Part shown: positions 1 to 7,809 of the stretch, piece after piece | How positions within the stretch are numbered: position 1 is the stretch's first letter | Layout: each line of letters starts with the position of its first letter | DNA from: Bacteroidales bacterium | Lineage (GTDB): Bacteria > Bacteroidota > Bacteroidia > Bacteroidales > UBA7960 | Length of the DNA stretch: 18,335 bases | Direction of reading: 5' to 3' | Assembly (NCBI GenBank): GCA_007130545.1 | Contig: SLSG01000213.1 | Coordinates: forward strand, 1-18,335 | Program-made: the position numbers and the translations under genes | The notes under the pieces: model-generated | What the model was told of the DNA's origin: nothing | The model's input: the letters and a program-made list of their open reading frames with translations, nothing else | Database searches by the model: none

Positions 1-127
1 AGAAGTTGTTCAGGTAAGGATTGGTCTCTACATCTTCGTAATGGGCTTCCCATCCGTAATGTTTTGAAAGCAGGCCTGCCAGGGTGGTCTTCCCTGAACC
101 GATGTTTCCGGCAATGGCAATATGCAT
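1..127 (-). CDS. Deoxynucleoside kinase, N-terminal 42 residues (cut by window edge)
   Basis: The minus-strand reading frame starts at an ATG at 127 and runs off the left edge. The first residues hold a clear P-loop, GNIGSGKTT (residues 7-15), followed by a segment (HYGWEAHYEDVETNPYL) typical of the deoxyguanosine/deoxyadenosine kinase family, which phosphorylates deoxynucleosides for nucleotide salvage in the cytoplasm. The start lies 12 bases after the stop of the GH3-family gene on the same strand, so the two are probably co-transcribed. The C-terminal two thirds, including the lid and base-recognition residues, are outside the window, so substrate preference cannot be judged. Bacteroidota often carry such kinases next to a GH3-type gene. 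Confidence 0.88.
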   Translation of the reverse strand, partial: MHIAIAGNIGSGKTTLAGLLSKHYGWEAHYEDVETNPYLNNF

Positions 128-139
128 AATTGAGGGGGT

Positions 140-1651
140 TTACTTAATGAATTCCAGGATCTCGTCCACATATTTCCGCTCATTGTACAGGCGGGGAACC
201 TTGTTTTGTCCGCCAACCTTTCCCTTGGACTTGAGCCAGTTAAAAAAGGTGCCTTTGGGAACACTCGTCATCTTTGGTTCGTGCAGCATCAGATCGGCCG
301 ACCGCTTTGCCTCGTAATCAGAGTTCAGCTTTTGAAGCTCCCTGTCCAGTGCCTTTGCGAAGTCTTGCAGGTCAGCGGGTTCTTTTTCAAACTCCAGAAT
401 GTATTCATGGGCAGCGGTGTTGTTGTCGTTCAGGTAGATGGGGGCGGCCGTGTATTCGCTGATAATGGCTCCGGTCTCTTTACAGGCCGCTTCAAGGGCC
501 TTGTCTGTGTTGTCTACAATGACCTCCTCGCCGAAGGCGTTTATGAAATTTCTGGTGCGTCCGGAGATGACGATGCGGAAAGGAGAGAGGTTGGTAAAGC
601 GGAGGGTGTCACCAATCATATAGCGCCAAAGACCTCCGTTGGTGGAGATCACCATGGCATAGTTCACCCCGGTTTCCACTTCTTCCAGGGTGAGTGCTGC
701 GGGTTGGTCATTATCCAGCTCCTGCATGGGAATGAACTCATAGAAGATGCCGTAGTCCAACATCAACAGCATTTCGTCCGAGCCGGGCTGGTCCTGAATG
801 CCGAAAAATCCCTCTGAGGCGTTATAGGTTTCCAGGTAAACCATATTCTTGGAAGGGATCAACTTCCTGAACTGCTCACGGTAAGGCACGAAACTGACCC
901 CGCCGTGAATGAACAGCTCCAGTTCGGGCCATACCTCCAGGATATTGCTGCGTCCTGTAACCTCAAGGACTTTTTTCAGCAAAATGAGGTTCCAGGAAGG
1001 CACCCCGCTGATGCTGGTCACGTTCTGGCGGATGGTTGCCTGTGCGGTCTTTTCGAGCTTTTCCTCCCAGTTTTCCATCAGGGCAAGCGAGAGGTCCGGG
1101 GTTCGCATGAATTCTCCCCAGAACGGGAAATTTTGCAGCAATACGGCGGAGAGGTCGCCAAAGTAAGCGTTGTTGTTTACCTCGCTGACTTTGTGGCTGC
1201 CGCCCATCACCAGCCCCTTGCCCCCGAAAATATTTGTCTCGGGATGGTTTCTGCAATGAATAGAGAGCACATCCTTGCCGGCCTTGTAATGACAATCTTC
1301 CAGGGATTCAAAACTCAGGGGGATGAATTTGCTTTTGTCGCTTGTTGTGCCGGAGGATTTGGCGAACCACTTGATCTCGGTGGGCCAAAGGATGTTGTTC
1401 TCCCCCCGGATCAGCCTCTCCACATAAGGTTTCAGGTCATCATATTCCTGTATGGGCACCTGGCTGGCGAAGTCCCTGTAGTTTTTGATGCTCCCGAACC
1501 CGTATTTTTTCCCCCACTCTGTATCCTTTGCCTCATCCAGGAGTTTCATCAGGATGTTGTTCTGCACCTCGACCGGATGGGACATAAAGTGTTCAATCTG
1601 CGGAATCCGCTGCTTAAAAAACCAGGTAATAACTGTATTCAGGAATGACAT
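140..1651 (-). CDS. GH3 auxin-responsive promoter family protein (acyl-adenylate-type ligase)
   Basis: This 503-residue protein is full length for the bacterial GH3 family, relatives of plant acyl-acid-amido synthetases of the adenylate-forming (ANL) superfamily. Visible motifs are a phosphate-binding stretch KSSGTTSDKSKFIP (residues 98-111), TYNASEGFFGIQ (275-286, the GH3 nucleotide-binding motif), LWRYMIGDTLRF (341-352, matching the YRxGD motif), and SGRTRNFINAFGEEV (363-377). No signal peptide or membrane segment is seen, so it is expected in the cytoplasm. By homology it would activate a carboxylic acid with ATP and join it to an amine or amino acid, but no bacterial substrate can be inferred from the sequence. 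It precedes the deoxynucleoside kinase gene by 12 bases on the same strand. The ATG at 1651 is preceded by a good promoter candidate. Confidence 0.9.
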   Translation of the reverse strand: MSFLNTVITWFFKQRIPQIEHFMSHPVEVQNNILMKLLDEAKDTEWGKKYGFGSIKNYRDFASQVPIQEYDDLKPYVERLIRGENNILWPTEIKWFAKSSGTTSDKSKFIPLSFESLEDCHYKAGKDVLSIHCRNHPETNIFGGKGLVMGGSHKVSEVNNNAYFGDLSAVLLQNFPFWGEFMRTPDLSLALMENWEEKLEKTAQATIRQNVTSISGVPSWNLILLKKVLEVTGRSNILEVWPELELFIHGGVSFVPYREQFRKLIPSKNMVYLETYNASEGFFGIQDQPGSDEMLLMLDYGIFYEFIPMQELDNDQPAALTLEEVETGVNYAMVISTNGGLWRYMIGDTLRFTNLSPFRIVISGRTRNFINAFGEEVIVDNTDKALEAACKETGAIISEYTAAPIYLNDNNTAAHEYILEFEKEPADLQDFAKALDRELQKLNSDYEAKRSADLMLHEPKMTSVPKGTFFNWLKSKGKVGGQNKVPRLYNERKYVDEILEFIK

Positions 1652-1693
1652 GTGTAATCTTTATGCAATTAATCCGTTTTGCTAACAACTTTA

Positions 1694-1701
1694 CAAAAAT
1701 A
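1694..1701 (-). promoter_or_regulatory. Candidate Bacteroidota -7 element for the GH3-kinase operon
   Basis: The minus strand reads TATTTTTG, a perfect match to the Bacteroidota primary sigma -7 consensus TAnnTTTG, about 43 bases upstream of the GH3 start codon. A TTG lies 22 bases further upstream, slightly more than the usual 19-21 spacing, so the -33 element is weak. Confidence 0.5.
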
Positions 1702-1754
1702 ACACTTATGACCGCAAATTGCCCAACGGCTTATTTATTTTTGTGGTAATTTTC

Positions 1755-1762
1755 TACTTTTG
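1755..1762 (+). promoter_or_regulatory. Candidate -7 element for the histidine kinase gene
   Basis: TACTTTTG matches TAnnTTTG and lies 76 bases upstream of the TTG start of the kinase gene. No well-placed TTTG is seen 19 bases upstream, so the match is partial. The divergent gap 1652-1838 holds this element and the GH3 promoter and nothing else that I can identify. Confidence 0.4.
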
Positions 1763-1838
1763 AAATCAATTCGGTCATGCACGGAAGGTACGTCCGGGTG
1801 GAAACCGAAACATCCGACAATAATTAAAACAACCACTA

Positions 1839-3365
1839 TTGAACCTTTTAAGGGAAATAACCGGTTTTGACCTCTCTGCCCGCAAGCAAAGGTGGAAGCT
1901 GCTGCTGCTGCTGTTTGCGGCCATGATCGTCGCTGCCTCGCTGTATTATACCGACATCCTGGTGAAAAAACTCACCCTGGATGAACGGCAAAAGGTGGAA
2001 CTGTGGGCAGATGCCGTGCAAAAGCGGGCAAGCCTTGTTAAATACACCGAGGAGTTTTTTGAGAACATAAGGGAGGAGGAACGCAAGCGGGTGGAATTGC
2101 AGGCCAAGGTACACCGCCGACTGAATTATGCCGAGAGTTCCGGGGAACTGAATTTTATCATCGAGGTGCTGGGATCAAACACGACCATACCGGTATTGCT
2201 GGTGGATGAAGACGGGGTTGTGTACAACAGCATGAACCTGGATGAGCGATTCAGGGGGCAGAGGCGGCTGGAGGGAGAGCTTTGGGAGTATTTTTCTGAC
2301 TACCCGCCAATCCCCTTTGCCGTGGGCAGGACAACGCAATACATATACTATCGTGATTCAAAGCTTTTTACAGATCTGAAGGATGTGCTGGACGACCTTG
2401 TGGATTCGTTTATTTCAGACATCGTGGTGAGTTCGGCCAACATCCCGGTATTGGTTGTGGACAGCACCAGGCAGCAATTGATTGATTACGGCAACATCAA
2501 TGACCTGGACCGGGATGATCCCCGGGCAGTGGCCTCGCTTATCCAATCCATGTCGGAAAAAAACCCGCCCATCACCATAGAGCTGCCAACCTACGGGAAG
2601 GCCTATGTGTATTACACCAACTCCTTCCTGGTCACCCAGCTCAGATACTATCCCATCGCACAGCTAATGGTGATCGGGATTTTCCTGCTGGTGTCCTACG
2701 TCTTGTTCAGCCTGGCCCGGAACGCGGAACAGAACATGGTTTGGGTCGGGATGTCAAAGGAAACTGCCCACCAGCTCGGAACGCCATTATCCTCCCTGAT
2801 GGGATGGGTGGAGCTGTTAAAGGCCAAGGGGGTGGATGATGAAACCATACGCGAGATCCAGAAGGATTTGAACCGGCTGGAAGACATCACGGAGCGCTTC
2901 TCCAAAATTGGTTCGGCTCCGAGCCTGGTGGAGCAGGACCTGGTGGGCTCGGTGCAGGAGATCATAAAGTATATGAAGATGCGCACCTCCAACAAGGTGC
3001 ATATGGTGGTGGTAAGCAGCGATTCCAGGATCATGGTGCCGTTCAATGCCAACCTGTTCGGGTGGGTGATTGAGAATATCATAAAGAATGCCGTGGATGC
3101 CATGGATGGGAAGGGCGATATTGCATTGGAGCTGTCGGATGGGGAGAAGCAGGTGATCCTTGACATCAGCGATACGGGCAAGGGTATTCCCCCCTCCAAA
3201 TTCAGGGCCATATTCAAAACCGGGTATACCAGTAAAAAGAGGGGATGGGGACTGGGCCTTTCACTGAGCAAGCGAATCATAGAATCTTACCACAATGGAA
3301 AGCTCTTTGTGAAGGAAAGTGCGCCGGGCCGGGGAACCACATTCCGGATTATCCTCCGGAAGTAA
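1839..3365 (+). CDS. Orphan membrane sensor histidine kinase
   Basis: This is a 508-residue transmitter protein. A first membrane helix at about residues 21-37 and a second at about 272-293 enclose an extracytoplasmic sensor region of about 230 residues with no domain I recognise. It contains two similar stretches, IPVLLVDEDGVVYNS (117-131) and IPVLVVDSTRQQLIDYG (202-218), suggesting a doubled PAS/CACHE-like fold (inference). The cytoplasmic part has the H-box ETAHQLGTPLS (308-318; His311), the N-box ENIIKNAVDAM (412-422), DTGKGIPP (445-452) and GWGLGLS (469-475), so kinase motifs are intact. There is no HAMP domain and no receiver, and no response regulator lies nearby. The start appears to be TTG at 1839: an in-frame stop lies at 1821-1823 and the next ATG falls inside the first membrane helix. 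The LolA-like gene starts 48 bases downstream. A short GC-rich hairpin followed by TTTTTATT at about 3371-3393 may weaken read-through. Confidence 0.9.
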   Translation: MNLLREITGFDLSARKQRWKLLLLLFAAMIVAASLYYTDILVKKLTLDERQKVELWADAVQKRASLVKYTEEFFENIREEERKRVELQAKVHRRLNYAESSGELNFIIEVLGSNTTIPVLLVDEDGVVYNSMNLDERFRGQRRLEGELWEYFSDYPPIPFAVGRTTQYIYYRDSKLFTDLKDVLDDLVDSFISDIVVSSANIPVLVVDSTRQQLIDYGNINDLDRDDPRAVASLIQSMSEKNPPITIELPTYGKAYVYYTNSFLVTQLRYYPIAQLMVIGIFLLVSYVLFSLARNAEQNMVWVGMSKETAHQLGTPLSSLMGWVELLKAKGVDDETIREIQKDLNRLEDITERFSKIGSAPSLVEQDLVGSVQEIIKYMKMRTSNKVHMVVVSSDSRIMVPFNANLFGWVIENIIKNAVDAMDGKGDIALELSDGEKQVILDISDTGKGIPPSKFRAIFKTGYTSKKRGWGLGLSLSKRIIESYHNGKLFVKESAPGRGTTFRIILRK

Positions 3366-3413
3366 GGTCCCGGAACGGCCGGACGGTTTTTATTATAATT
3401 GTGATCAATCAAT

Positions 3414-4145
3414 ATGGACCAGATATGCCAGATCCGCTCCCTTGCTTTGCGCCGGGGATTGTTGCTGCTGACCGCATTGCTTTTTACCGCCTTGCGGCCG
3501 GCGGGTGTTGATCGCATCATGCTGCAAATGGAAAGCCAGAACCTTCAAAGGGGTAAGCGGGTGGATGTGCATGCCGGTCTTTTCTATGAATCGGGCAATG
3601 GCCGGCTGATCACCAGGTATACCAAGCCGGTGGAGCAGGTCATGGTTACCAACAACCGGGGGGAGCTTGCCATCTACAACGAAAAGGACAATACTGTCTA
3701 CCGGGACCAGAGCATGGAGTACAGCTCAGAAAACAACCTGGTGTATTATTTCCTTTCCGGCAGGGTGCAGGACCTCGGACTCAGGCAAATGGGCTTTGAA
3801 CTGATGGAAACGGAATTTATCGGGGACCTGGTCAAAACATCCTGGTTTCCGCCACCGGCCATGTATCACCTGTTCAACCGAATTGAACTGGTGCATGAAG
3901 ACTACCTGCCGATCTACACCGCTTATTACGACGCCTCCAGAAACCTTGTAAAAAGGGTTTATTATTCTGATTATCAACATTTCCCTGAACTTGTTCTGCC
4001 CATGACCATTACGGAGTTCAATTACCTTCCGGGGGGCGATTCCATCGTGAACCGGCTGAGGTTTTCTGACGTCCGGATCAATCAGCGGGCCAACAGTCCG
4101 TGGTTTAACTTTGTCATACCGGATGATGCCACCATTCTCAGGTAA
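3414..4145 (+). CDS. LolA-like envelope protein, cassette copy 1
   Basis: This 243-residue protein has a basic N-terminus and a hydrophobic segment (about residues 13-27) that looks like a signal peptide, with no lipobox cysteine. The rest is rich in alternating beta-strand pattern (for example FYESGNGRLITRYTKP, ELAIYNEKDNTVY, SWFPPP, RLRFSDVRIN) and resembles the LolA/LolB-like fold used to carry lipoproteins or lipids across the periplasm. That family assignment is from pattern, not proof. It aligns along its length with the protein at 9842-10528; shared marks are G-x-F/Y-Y near the start of the sheet, SWFPP versus TWVPRP, and FSDVRIN versus FSNIRIN. It is the first gene of the plus-strand cassette; the YidD-domain gene begins inside its last codons. 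A near-match TATAATTG at 3394-3401 could be its own -7 element. Confidence 0.72.
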   Translation: MDQICQIRSLALRRGLLLLTALLFTALRPAGVDRIMLQMESQNLQRGKRVDVHAGLFYESGNGRLITRYTKPVEQVMVTNNRGELAIYNEKDNTVYRDQSMEYSSENNLVYYFLSGRVQDLGLRQMGFELMETEFIGDLVKTSWFPPPAMYHLFNRIELVHEDYLPIYTAYYDASRNLVKRVYYSDYQHFPELVLPMTITEFNYLPGGDSIVNRLRFSDVRINQRANSPWFNFVIPDDATILR

Positions 4146-4605
4146 AACAAGGCGGTTTTGGACCGTATGGATTGCCTGCATTTTATGTCTTGTTGGTCCT
4201 GATGCCGCCTACGGGCAGGTCCGGTCAGACCTTGAATTATTGTCGGATGCCCAATGCTCCAACTGCGGCAGTGCACACCATGCCGCACCGGTGCTGATCG
4301 GAAGTGACAGGCACTGGCTGGTGCGTTATAACCCGGTCACCCTGACCCTTTCGGGCCTGATGTTCGTTTACCAGCGCTACATCTCCCCCCAGCTTTCCTC
4401 CCAATGCCTTTACGAGCATACTTGTTCCGGTTTCAGCATCGAACTGATAGAAACTTACGGACTGGCGCGGGGCATGGTGTTGACGGCAGACCGGCTTTCA
4501 CGATGCAACCGGGTGGCCGCGATCGACATACATCCGCTCCGCATTGGCGAGAAGAGCCTCAGAGTCATTGAAACAGTGGAAATTTACGAAAGGAGTCCGC
4601 GATGA
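4123..4605 (+). CDS. Exported YidD-domain protein, cassette copy 1
   Basis: The central part (about residues 78-130, counted from the ATG at 4123) is a YidD domain: VYQRYISPQL, then C95-L-Y-E-H-T-C101-S-G-F, then G113 and ADRLSRC128N. Canonical YidD is a 70-90 residue factor on the cytoplasmic side that helps YidC/Sec membrane protein insertion. Here the domain is preceded by about 75 extra residues that begin with a signal peptide (hydrophobic 12-25, likely cleavage after AYG at 31) and then carry a CxxC pair (C45, C48) and two histidines (H52, H53). The canonical CSEY is CSGF in this copy. Start: ATG at 4123 or 4126 fits the signal peptide; a TTG at 4111 would add four residues. It overlaps the LolA-like gene by 23 bases and the next gene by 4 bases (ATGA). 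An equivalent protein is encoded at 9481-9882. Confidence 0.82.
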   Translation: MMPPFSGKTRRFWTVWIACILCLVGPDAAYGQVRSDLELLSDAQCSNCGSAHHAAPVLIGSDRHWLVRYNPVTLTLSGLMFVYQRYISPQLSSQCLYEHTCSGFSIELIETYGLARGMVLTADRLSRCNRVAAIDIHPLRIGEKSLRVIETVEIYERSPR

Positions 4606-5489
4606 AGTTCCGGCTCTTTTTTTTGGTGCTTCTGCCGGGCCTGCTTCTTTGCGTTTCCGGAGGTGTCCGGGGGCAGTCTCCTGATCTGCGGGAGGAGCTG
4701 TCATTCGTACGCTACCTGATGGCGCGCGGAGACCTGGACGAGGCGACCTACCTGCTCGAACGCCTGGCCGAACAGTCCGATGCCCTTTCCCCGCACATGG
4801 CGGATTCGGTGTCTTACCTGAGGGGCTGGGCCCTTTACCAGCAGAAGGAGCTAATCCCTTCCGCCAGTTTCCTGCTCGCGGTGTCGGGAGAAAGTCCCTT
4901 TTACCTGAAAACCCGTTTCTTCGGGGCCTACAACCTTGCCCATGAGGGTCGTTACCGGGAGGCTTCTGCGGTTTTGGAGGTGTTGGACTTCGAATCGTCG
5001 GCCATGGCAGACGGGATGCGGAACTTTCAGTTGGCGGGGCTGGATCTGCTGATGGGCGATCTGGCGTCTTTTTCAGACAGGGCGGGCCGCTTCGACGAGG
5101 CTTCGCACCTGTATATTGAGGAGGCTGGCAGGATGCTGGTCTACCGGGACGTCCTGGCCGGGGCCCCGGCCCGTTCTCCATTTGTGGCAGGATTCCTGTC
5201 TGCGGTGGTGCCCGGTCTGGGCAAGGTCTATGCCGGGAAAATGGCAGAGGGAATTGCCGGGTTTCTATATGTGGCCGCCATGGGTGCGACTACATATGAC
5301 TTTTACAGGGGGAGCGGGTCCGGCAGTGCCCTGTTCCTATTGTCGGCAACAGCGACAGGCATTTTTTACCTGGGAAACATCAGGGGTAGTGCCACCGCCG
5401 TTCGCAGGCAACAAAATGAGTTCAGACATGAAATGGATCAGCGCATATTGTTTGACATGCATATTCCTTTGCGCAACGCCTTCAATTAG
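4602..5489 (+). CDS. TPR protein with C-terminal PGLGxxYAG membrane hairpin, type A, copy 1
   Basis: This 295-residue protein has a signal peptide (cleavage near VRG-Q25), then about 160 residues of helix pairs with TPR spacing (for example ARGDLDEATYLLERL at 41-55 and HEGRYREASAVLEVL at 114-128). The C-terminal domain starts with RSPFVAGFLSAVVPGLGKVYAG (191-212), has two hydrophobic segments (about 214-231 and 242-256) and ends with YLGNIRGSA (256-264) and a charged tail. The PGLGxxYxG turn between hydrophobic stretches recalls TM2 and DUF5683-type domains; this similarity is by eye. The type A marks RSPxxxGxxSAxxPGxGKxYAG and YLGNIxGS recur in the protein at 8655-9494. The start is fixed by the ATGA overlap with the YidD-domain gene. 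Probable location is the envelope, anchored by the C-terminal hairpin. Function unknown. Confidence 0.82.
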   Translation: MKFRLFFLVLLPGLLLCVSGGVRGQSPDLREELSFVRYLMARGDLDEATYLLERLAEQSDALSPHMADSVSYLRGWALYQQKELIPSASFLLAVSGESPFYLKTRFFGAYNLAHEGRYREASAVLEVLDFESSAMADGMRNFQLAGLDLLMGDLASFSDRAGRFDEASHLYIEEAGRMLVYRDVLAGAPARSPFVAGFLSAVVPGLGKVYAGKMAEGIAGFLYVAAMGATTYDFYRGSGSGSALFLLSATATGIFYLGNIRGSATAVRRQQNEFRHEMDQRILFDMHIPLRNAFN

Positions 5490-6339
5490 CATTGGCGGCG
5501 ATTCGGCAAGGGCCATGGAAAAGGCAGACAACCTCTTTTCCGGGGGTGAATTCTTTGCCGCCTCCATCGAATACGAGCGCGCCTACTTTTTGTCTGACAA
5601 GCCGGTTCAAAAGACCCTTGCAAACCTTTCCAAAGCCCGGGCATTGAAACAAACCGGAAGATATGAGAAGGCCCTGACAGACCTGCAGCGCTCCCTTCCT
5701 TTTGCAGGGCCGGACAGCCTTCGCTTCCAGGTCCTGTATGAGATGGCATTCTGTTCCTTTATGGCGGGCGATCACACAGGCGCTGCATCCTATGTGCGGC
5801 AGGCAAGGTATTTTTATCCCGGGCTGGGGGAAGGCCTCTGGCTTTTGTATGCACTGAGCCTTGTTCAGCTGGAGGAATGGTCCCGGCTCGGTGAGTTCCT
5901 GGAGGGCCTGGACCCGGATGACATTCCTTTGCAGGAGTCCCGCGAGCTCATTGCAGACATTGCGGCAAGAACCTCGGCGGAGGCCCTTCCCCGGTCAAGG
6001 GAACCGGAAAGGGCGCGGATGATGGCCACCTTTTTGCCGGGACTGGGCCATTTTTATGCTGGAGCGCCCGGCAAAGGCATCCTGAATGCCTCCTCCCAGC
6101 TCACTTCGCTGGGCGTTTTCGGGCTGCTTGCCTTGAATGGGTATTATGTGGCGGGGGTGACCATCGGTCTGAGCATGTTTCAGTCCTTTTATTTCGGGGG
6201 GATACGCCAGGCCGGCGAACTGGCCCGGGGCACCAGCCTGGCCCGCATGGATGCCTTTAAACAGGAGCTCTCACAGATGCTGATCTCGTTGGCGGGAAAC
6301 GATCCTGCGGCCCGAACCAAAACCAATTCGGCAAACTGA
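5428..6339 (+). CDS. TPR protein with C-terminal PGLGxxYAG membrane hairpin, type B, copy 1
   Basis: Starting at ATG 5428 gives 303 residues with a good signal peptide (MKWISAYCLTCIFLCATPSIS); ATG 5416 would add four residues, and the open frame extends further upstream only through the preceding gene. The middle is TPR-like (FFAASIEYERAYFLS at 42-56, TGRYEKALTDLQRSL at 76-90, AGDHTGAASYVRQARYFYP at 113-131). The C-terminal domain begins EPERARMMATFLPGLGHFYAG (192-212), followed by hydrophobic segments and YFGGIRQAGELA (255-266). The PERAR...PGLGxxYAG...YxGGxxxAG pattern is shared with 7838-8740 and differs from the type A pattern. It overlaps the type A gene by 62 bases, which supports translational coupling, and the next gene follows after one base. 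Function unknown. Confidence 0.8.
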   Translation: MKWISAYCLTCIFLCATPSISIGGDSARAMEKADNLFSGGEFFAASIEYERAYFLSDKPVQKTLANLSKARALKQTGRYEKALTDLQRSLPFAGPDSLRFQVLYEMAFCSFMAGDHTGAASYVRQARYFYPGLGEGLWLLYALSLVQLEEWSRLGEFLEGLDPDDIPLQESRELIADIAARTSAEALPRSREPERARMMATFLPGLGHFYAGAPGKGILNASSQLTSLGVFGLLALNGYYVAGVTIGLSMFQSFYFGGIRQAGELARGTSLARMDAFKQELSQMLISLAGNDPAARTKTNSAN

Positions 6340-6340
6340 A

Positions 6341-7315
6341 ATGAACTACCCCAATACCGCCTTGCTGTTCTTGCTGTTGCTGTTTGCCCCCGCCACGGGT
6401 ACGCAGGCTGCTTCGCCGTTGAGCTGCCATGCCGGGGGAAACGAAATGTCCGTTTCGGCTGATGAAGGCGGGGGTATGGATCCGGCGTCCATGTACCCGG
6501 CGTCCATGCTGGAGGATGTGGTGACGGCGCTTTACCGGTTTGATTTCCGGGTTGCGGAAAGCCTGAGCAGAGAATTGCTTGAACGCCATCCCGGCCATTA
6601 CCTTGCCCATTTCTCCCGCGTCTATTACAATTGGTGGTTGATGATCACCTGGCCCCGGCCCGCTGAGGTCGAGACGCGTTACCGGGAAAGCATATTGCAG
6701 GCGCTGCCCCTGGCCAGAAAAGCCGTTGAAGGACCTGCATCCGACCAGGATGTGTTTAATTACATCAATCTGCATGCGATGTTGGCCAGGCTGGATCTTC
6801 AGCAGGGTGCCTGGATCCGGACCATGAAAACCCTGCGACTATGTGTGGTACAGGTCGAAAAATCCATGGGCAGGGAAGAGGCGTTCGGAGGTTTCTACCT
6901 GACCTCAGGCCTTTACAACTACCTGATCTCTGAAGCAATGCGAAGGTATCCCTTTCTGAAACTCTATGCGCTGTTTTATCCGGAGGGAGACCGCGAACGG
7001 GGCATTTCCCAGCTTGAAAAAGCATTTGCCAGTGATGAGGCCCTGTGGAAAACGGAAGCCGGCTATTTTTTGATGCGGATACATCTGGAGAAGGGACAGG
7101 ATGCCCGGCTTGCGGAAAAATATGCCAGCTGGCTGACCACTGCCTATCCATCCAACCTGATATTCCAGTACTATCACCTGCAGGCGATGGTCGCCCTTGG
7201 GGATGAAAGGGGGGTAAGGGAAAAAATAGCGGAAATCCGCCGGGAGGCATTTGGGAACCGCAGCATCAGCCCCGAACAAAGGACATATTTCCTGGATCTG
7301 GTCCGGGATTACTGA
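6341..7315 (+). CDS. Exported helical-repeat (TPR-like) protein, last gene of cassette 1
   Basis: This 324-residue protein has a signal peptide (MNYPNTALLFLLLLFAPATGTQA), a short low-complexity region with a near repeat (MDPASMYPASM at about 46-56), and then helix pairs throughout. Segments such as FRVAESLSRELLERHPGHYLAHFSRVYYNWW, SGLYNYLISEAMRRYPFLKLYALFYPEGDRERG and a run ending in FGNRSISPEQ suggest a Bacteroidota TPR family with a GLYNY...PEGD signature, distantly recalling IML2-type repeats; that naming is tentative. Unlike the two proteins before it, it lacks the C-terminal PGxGxxYAG hairpin and has no counterpart in the minus-strand cassette. It starts one base after the previous stop, so it belongs to the same operon, and it converges with the TM2 gene 39 bases away. 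Confidence 0.75.
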   Translation: MNYPNTALLFLLLLFAPATGTQAASPLSCHAGGNEMSVSADEGGGMDPASMYPASMLEDVVTALYRFDFRVAESLSRELLERHPGHYLAHFSRVYYNWWLMITWPRPAEVETRYRESILQALPLARKAVEGPASDQDVFNYINLHAMLARLDLQQGAWIRTMKTLRLCVVQVEKSMGREEAFGGFYLTSGLYNYLISEAMRRYPFLKLYALFYPEGDRERGISQLEKAFASDEALWKTEAGYFLMRIHLEKGQDARLAEKYASWLTTAYPSNLIFQYYHLQAMVALGDERGVREKIAEIRREAFGNRSISPEQRTYFLDLVRDY

Positions 7316-7354
7316 ATTATTCCCCGGCAGCCAGGGCAATAATCGTCAGCAGGA

Positions 7355-7777
7355 TTACCACATAAAGAATTTCGGATTGTCTATGTACTGGTTGATGTCG
7401 TCGTTTATCAAGCCAATCAGCAGTACAACCCAGTCAACAAAGGCCACGACGCCACATCCCCCCAGCGTGAGGATATAGGCCACAATGGTTCCAGTGGAAG
7501 TACCCAGGTAGGCCCTGTGAATCCCGAGGTATCCGACAAACCAGGCCAGAACAAAAGCGACGGCCGGATTTTTATCGCTCTGGTAGAATGAATGGGTGGC
7601 GGTGGAGGTGCCTGCAAACGGAGCAAGCGTGTTCATGGCCAGGTAATCTGCCTGTTCAGCCTGTTCAAACATCTGGTCAACCGCTGCATGGTCCAGATAA
7701 TAGGCGGCGGACTCTGCATTGGCCGCGGCAAGGCCGAACAATCCAAATAAAACAATCAATAGGTAGATTTTCTTCAT
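7355..7777 (-). CDS. TM2-domain membrane protein with signal peptide
   Basis: This 140-residue protein has a signal peptide (residues 1-20, cleavage near ANA-E), a mature N-terminal helix region containing YYLDHAAVDQMFEQAEQADYL (26-46), and a TM2 domain at about 71-125. The TM2 marks are visible: two hydrophobic helices, the turn FVGYLGIHRAYLGTSTG (80-96), GGCG and an Asp in the second helix (FVDWVVLLIGLI). TM2 domains occur alone or fused to other domains and have no single known biochemical role. The gene sits at the end of the minus-strand cassette but has its own promoter candidate in the 60-base gap before it. Its mature N-terminus resembles that of the protein at 10633-11073. It converges with the plus-strand cassette. 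Confidence 0.87.
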   Translation of the reverse strand: MKKIYLLIVLFGLFGLAAANAESAAYYLDHAAVDQMFEQAEQADYLAMNTLAPFAGTSTATHSFYQSDKNPAVAFVLAWFVGYLGIHRAYLGTSTGTIVAYILTLGGCGVVAFVDWVVLLIGLINDDINQYIDNPKFFMW

Positions 7778-7809
7778 TTCGATAGATGTGAATTGATTAA
7801 AATTTCGAT

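Noticed and set aside
905..1648. Long plus-strand open frame opposite the GH3 gene
   Set aside because: The GH3 frame on the minus strand has all family motifs. The plus frame is an antisense shadow with no start signal or recognisable domain.
4498..5181. Pro/Arg-rich minus-strand open frame
   Set aside because: It is the antisense of the YidD-domain and TPR-A genes. Its composition (Pro, Arg, Gly, Ser) is typical of shadow frames in GC-rich DNA.
5116..5427. Longer N-terminus for the type B TPR protein starting at 5116
   Set aside because: That part only reads through the type A gene in another frame. The signal peptide begins at 5428 (or 5416), as in the equivalent protein of the other cassette.
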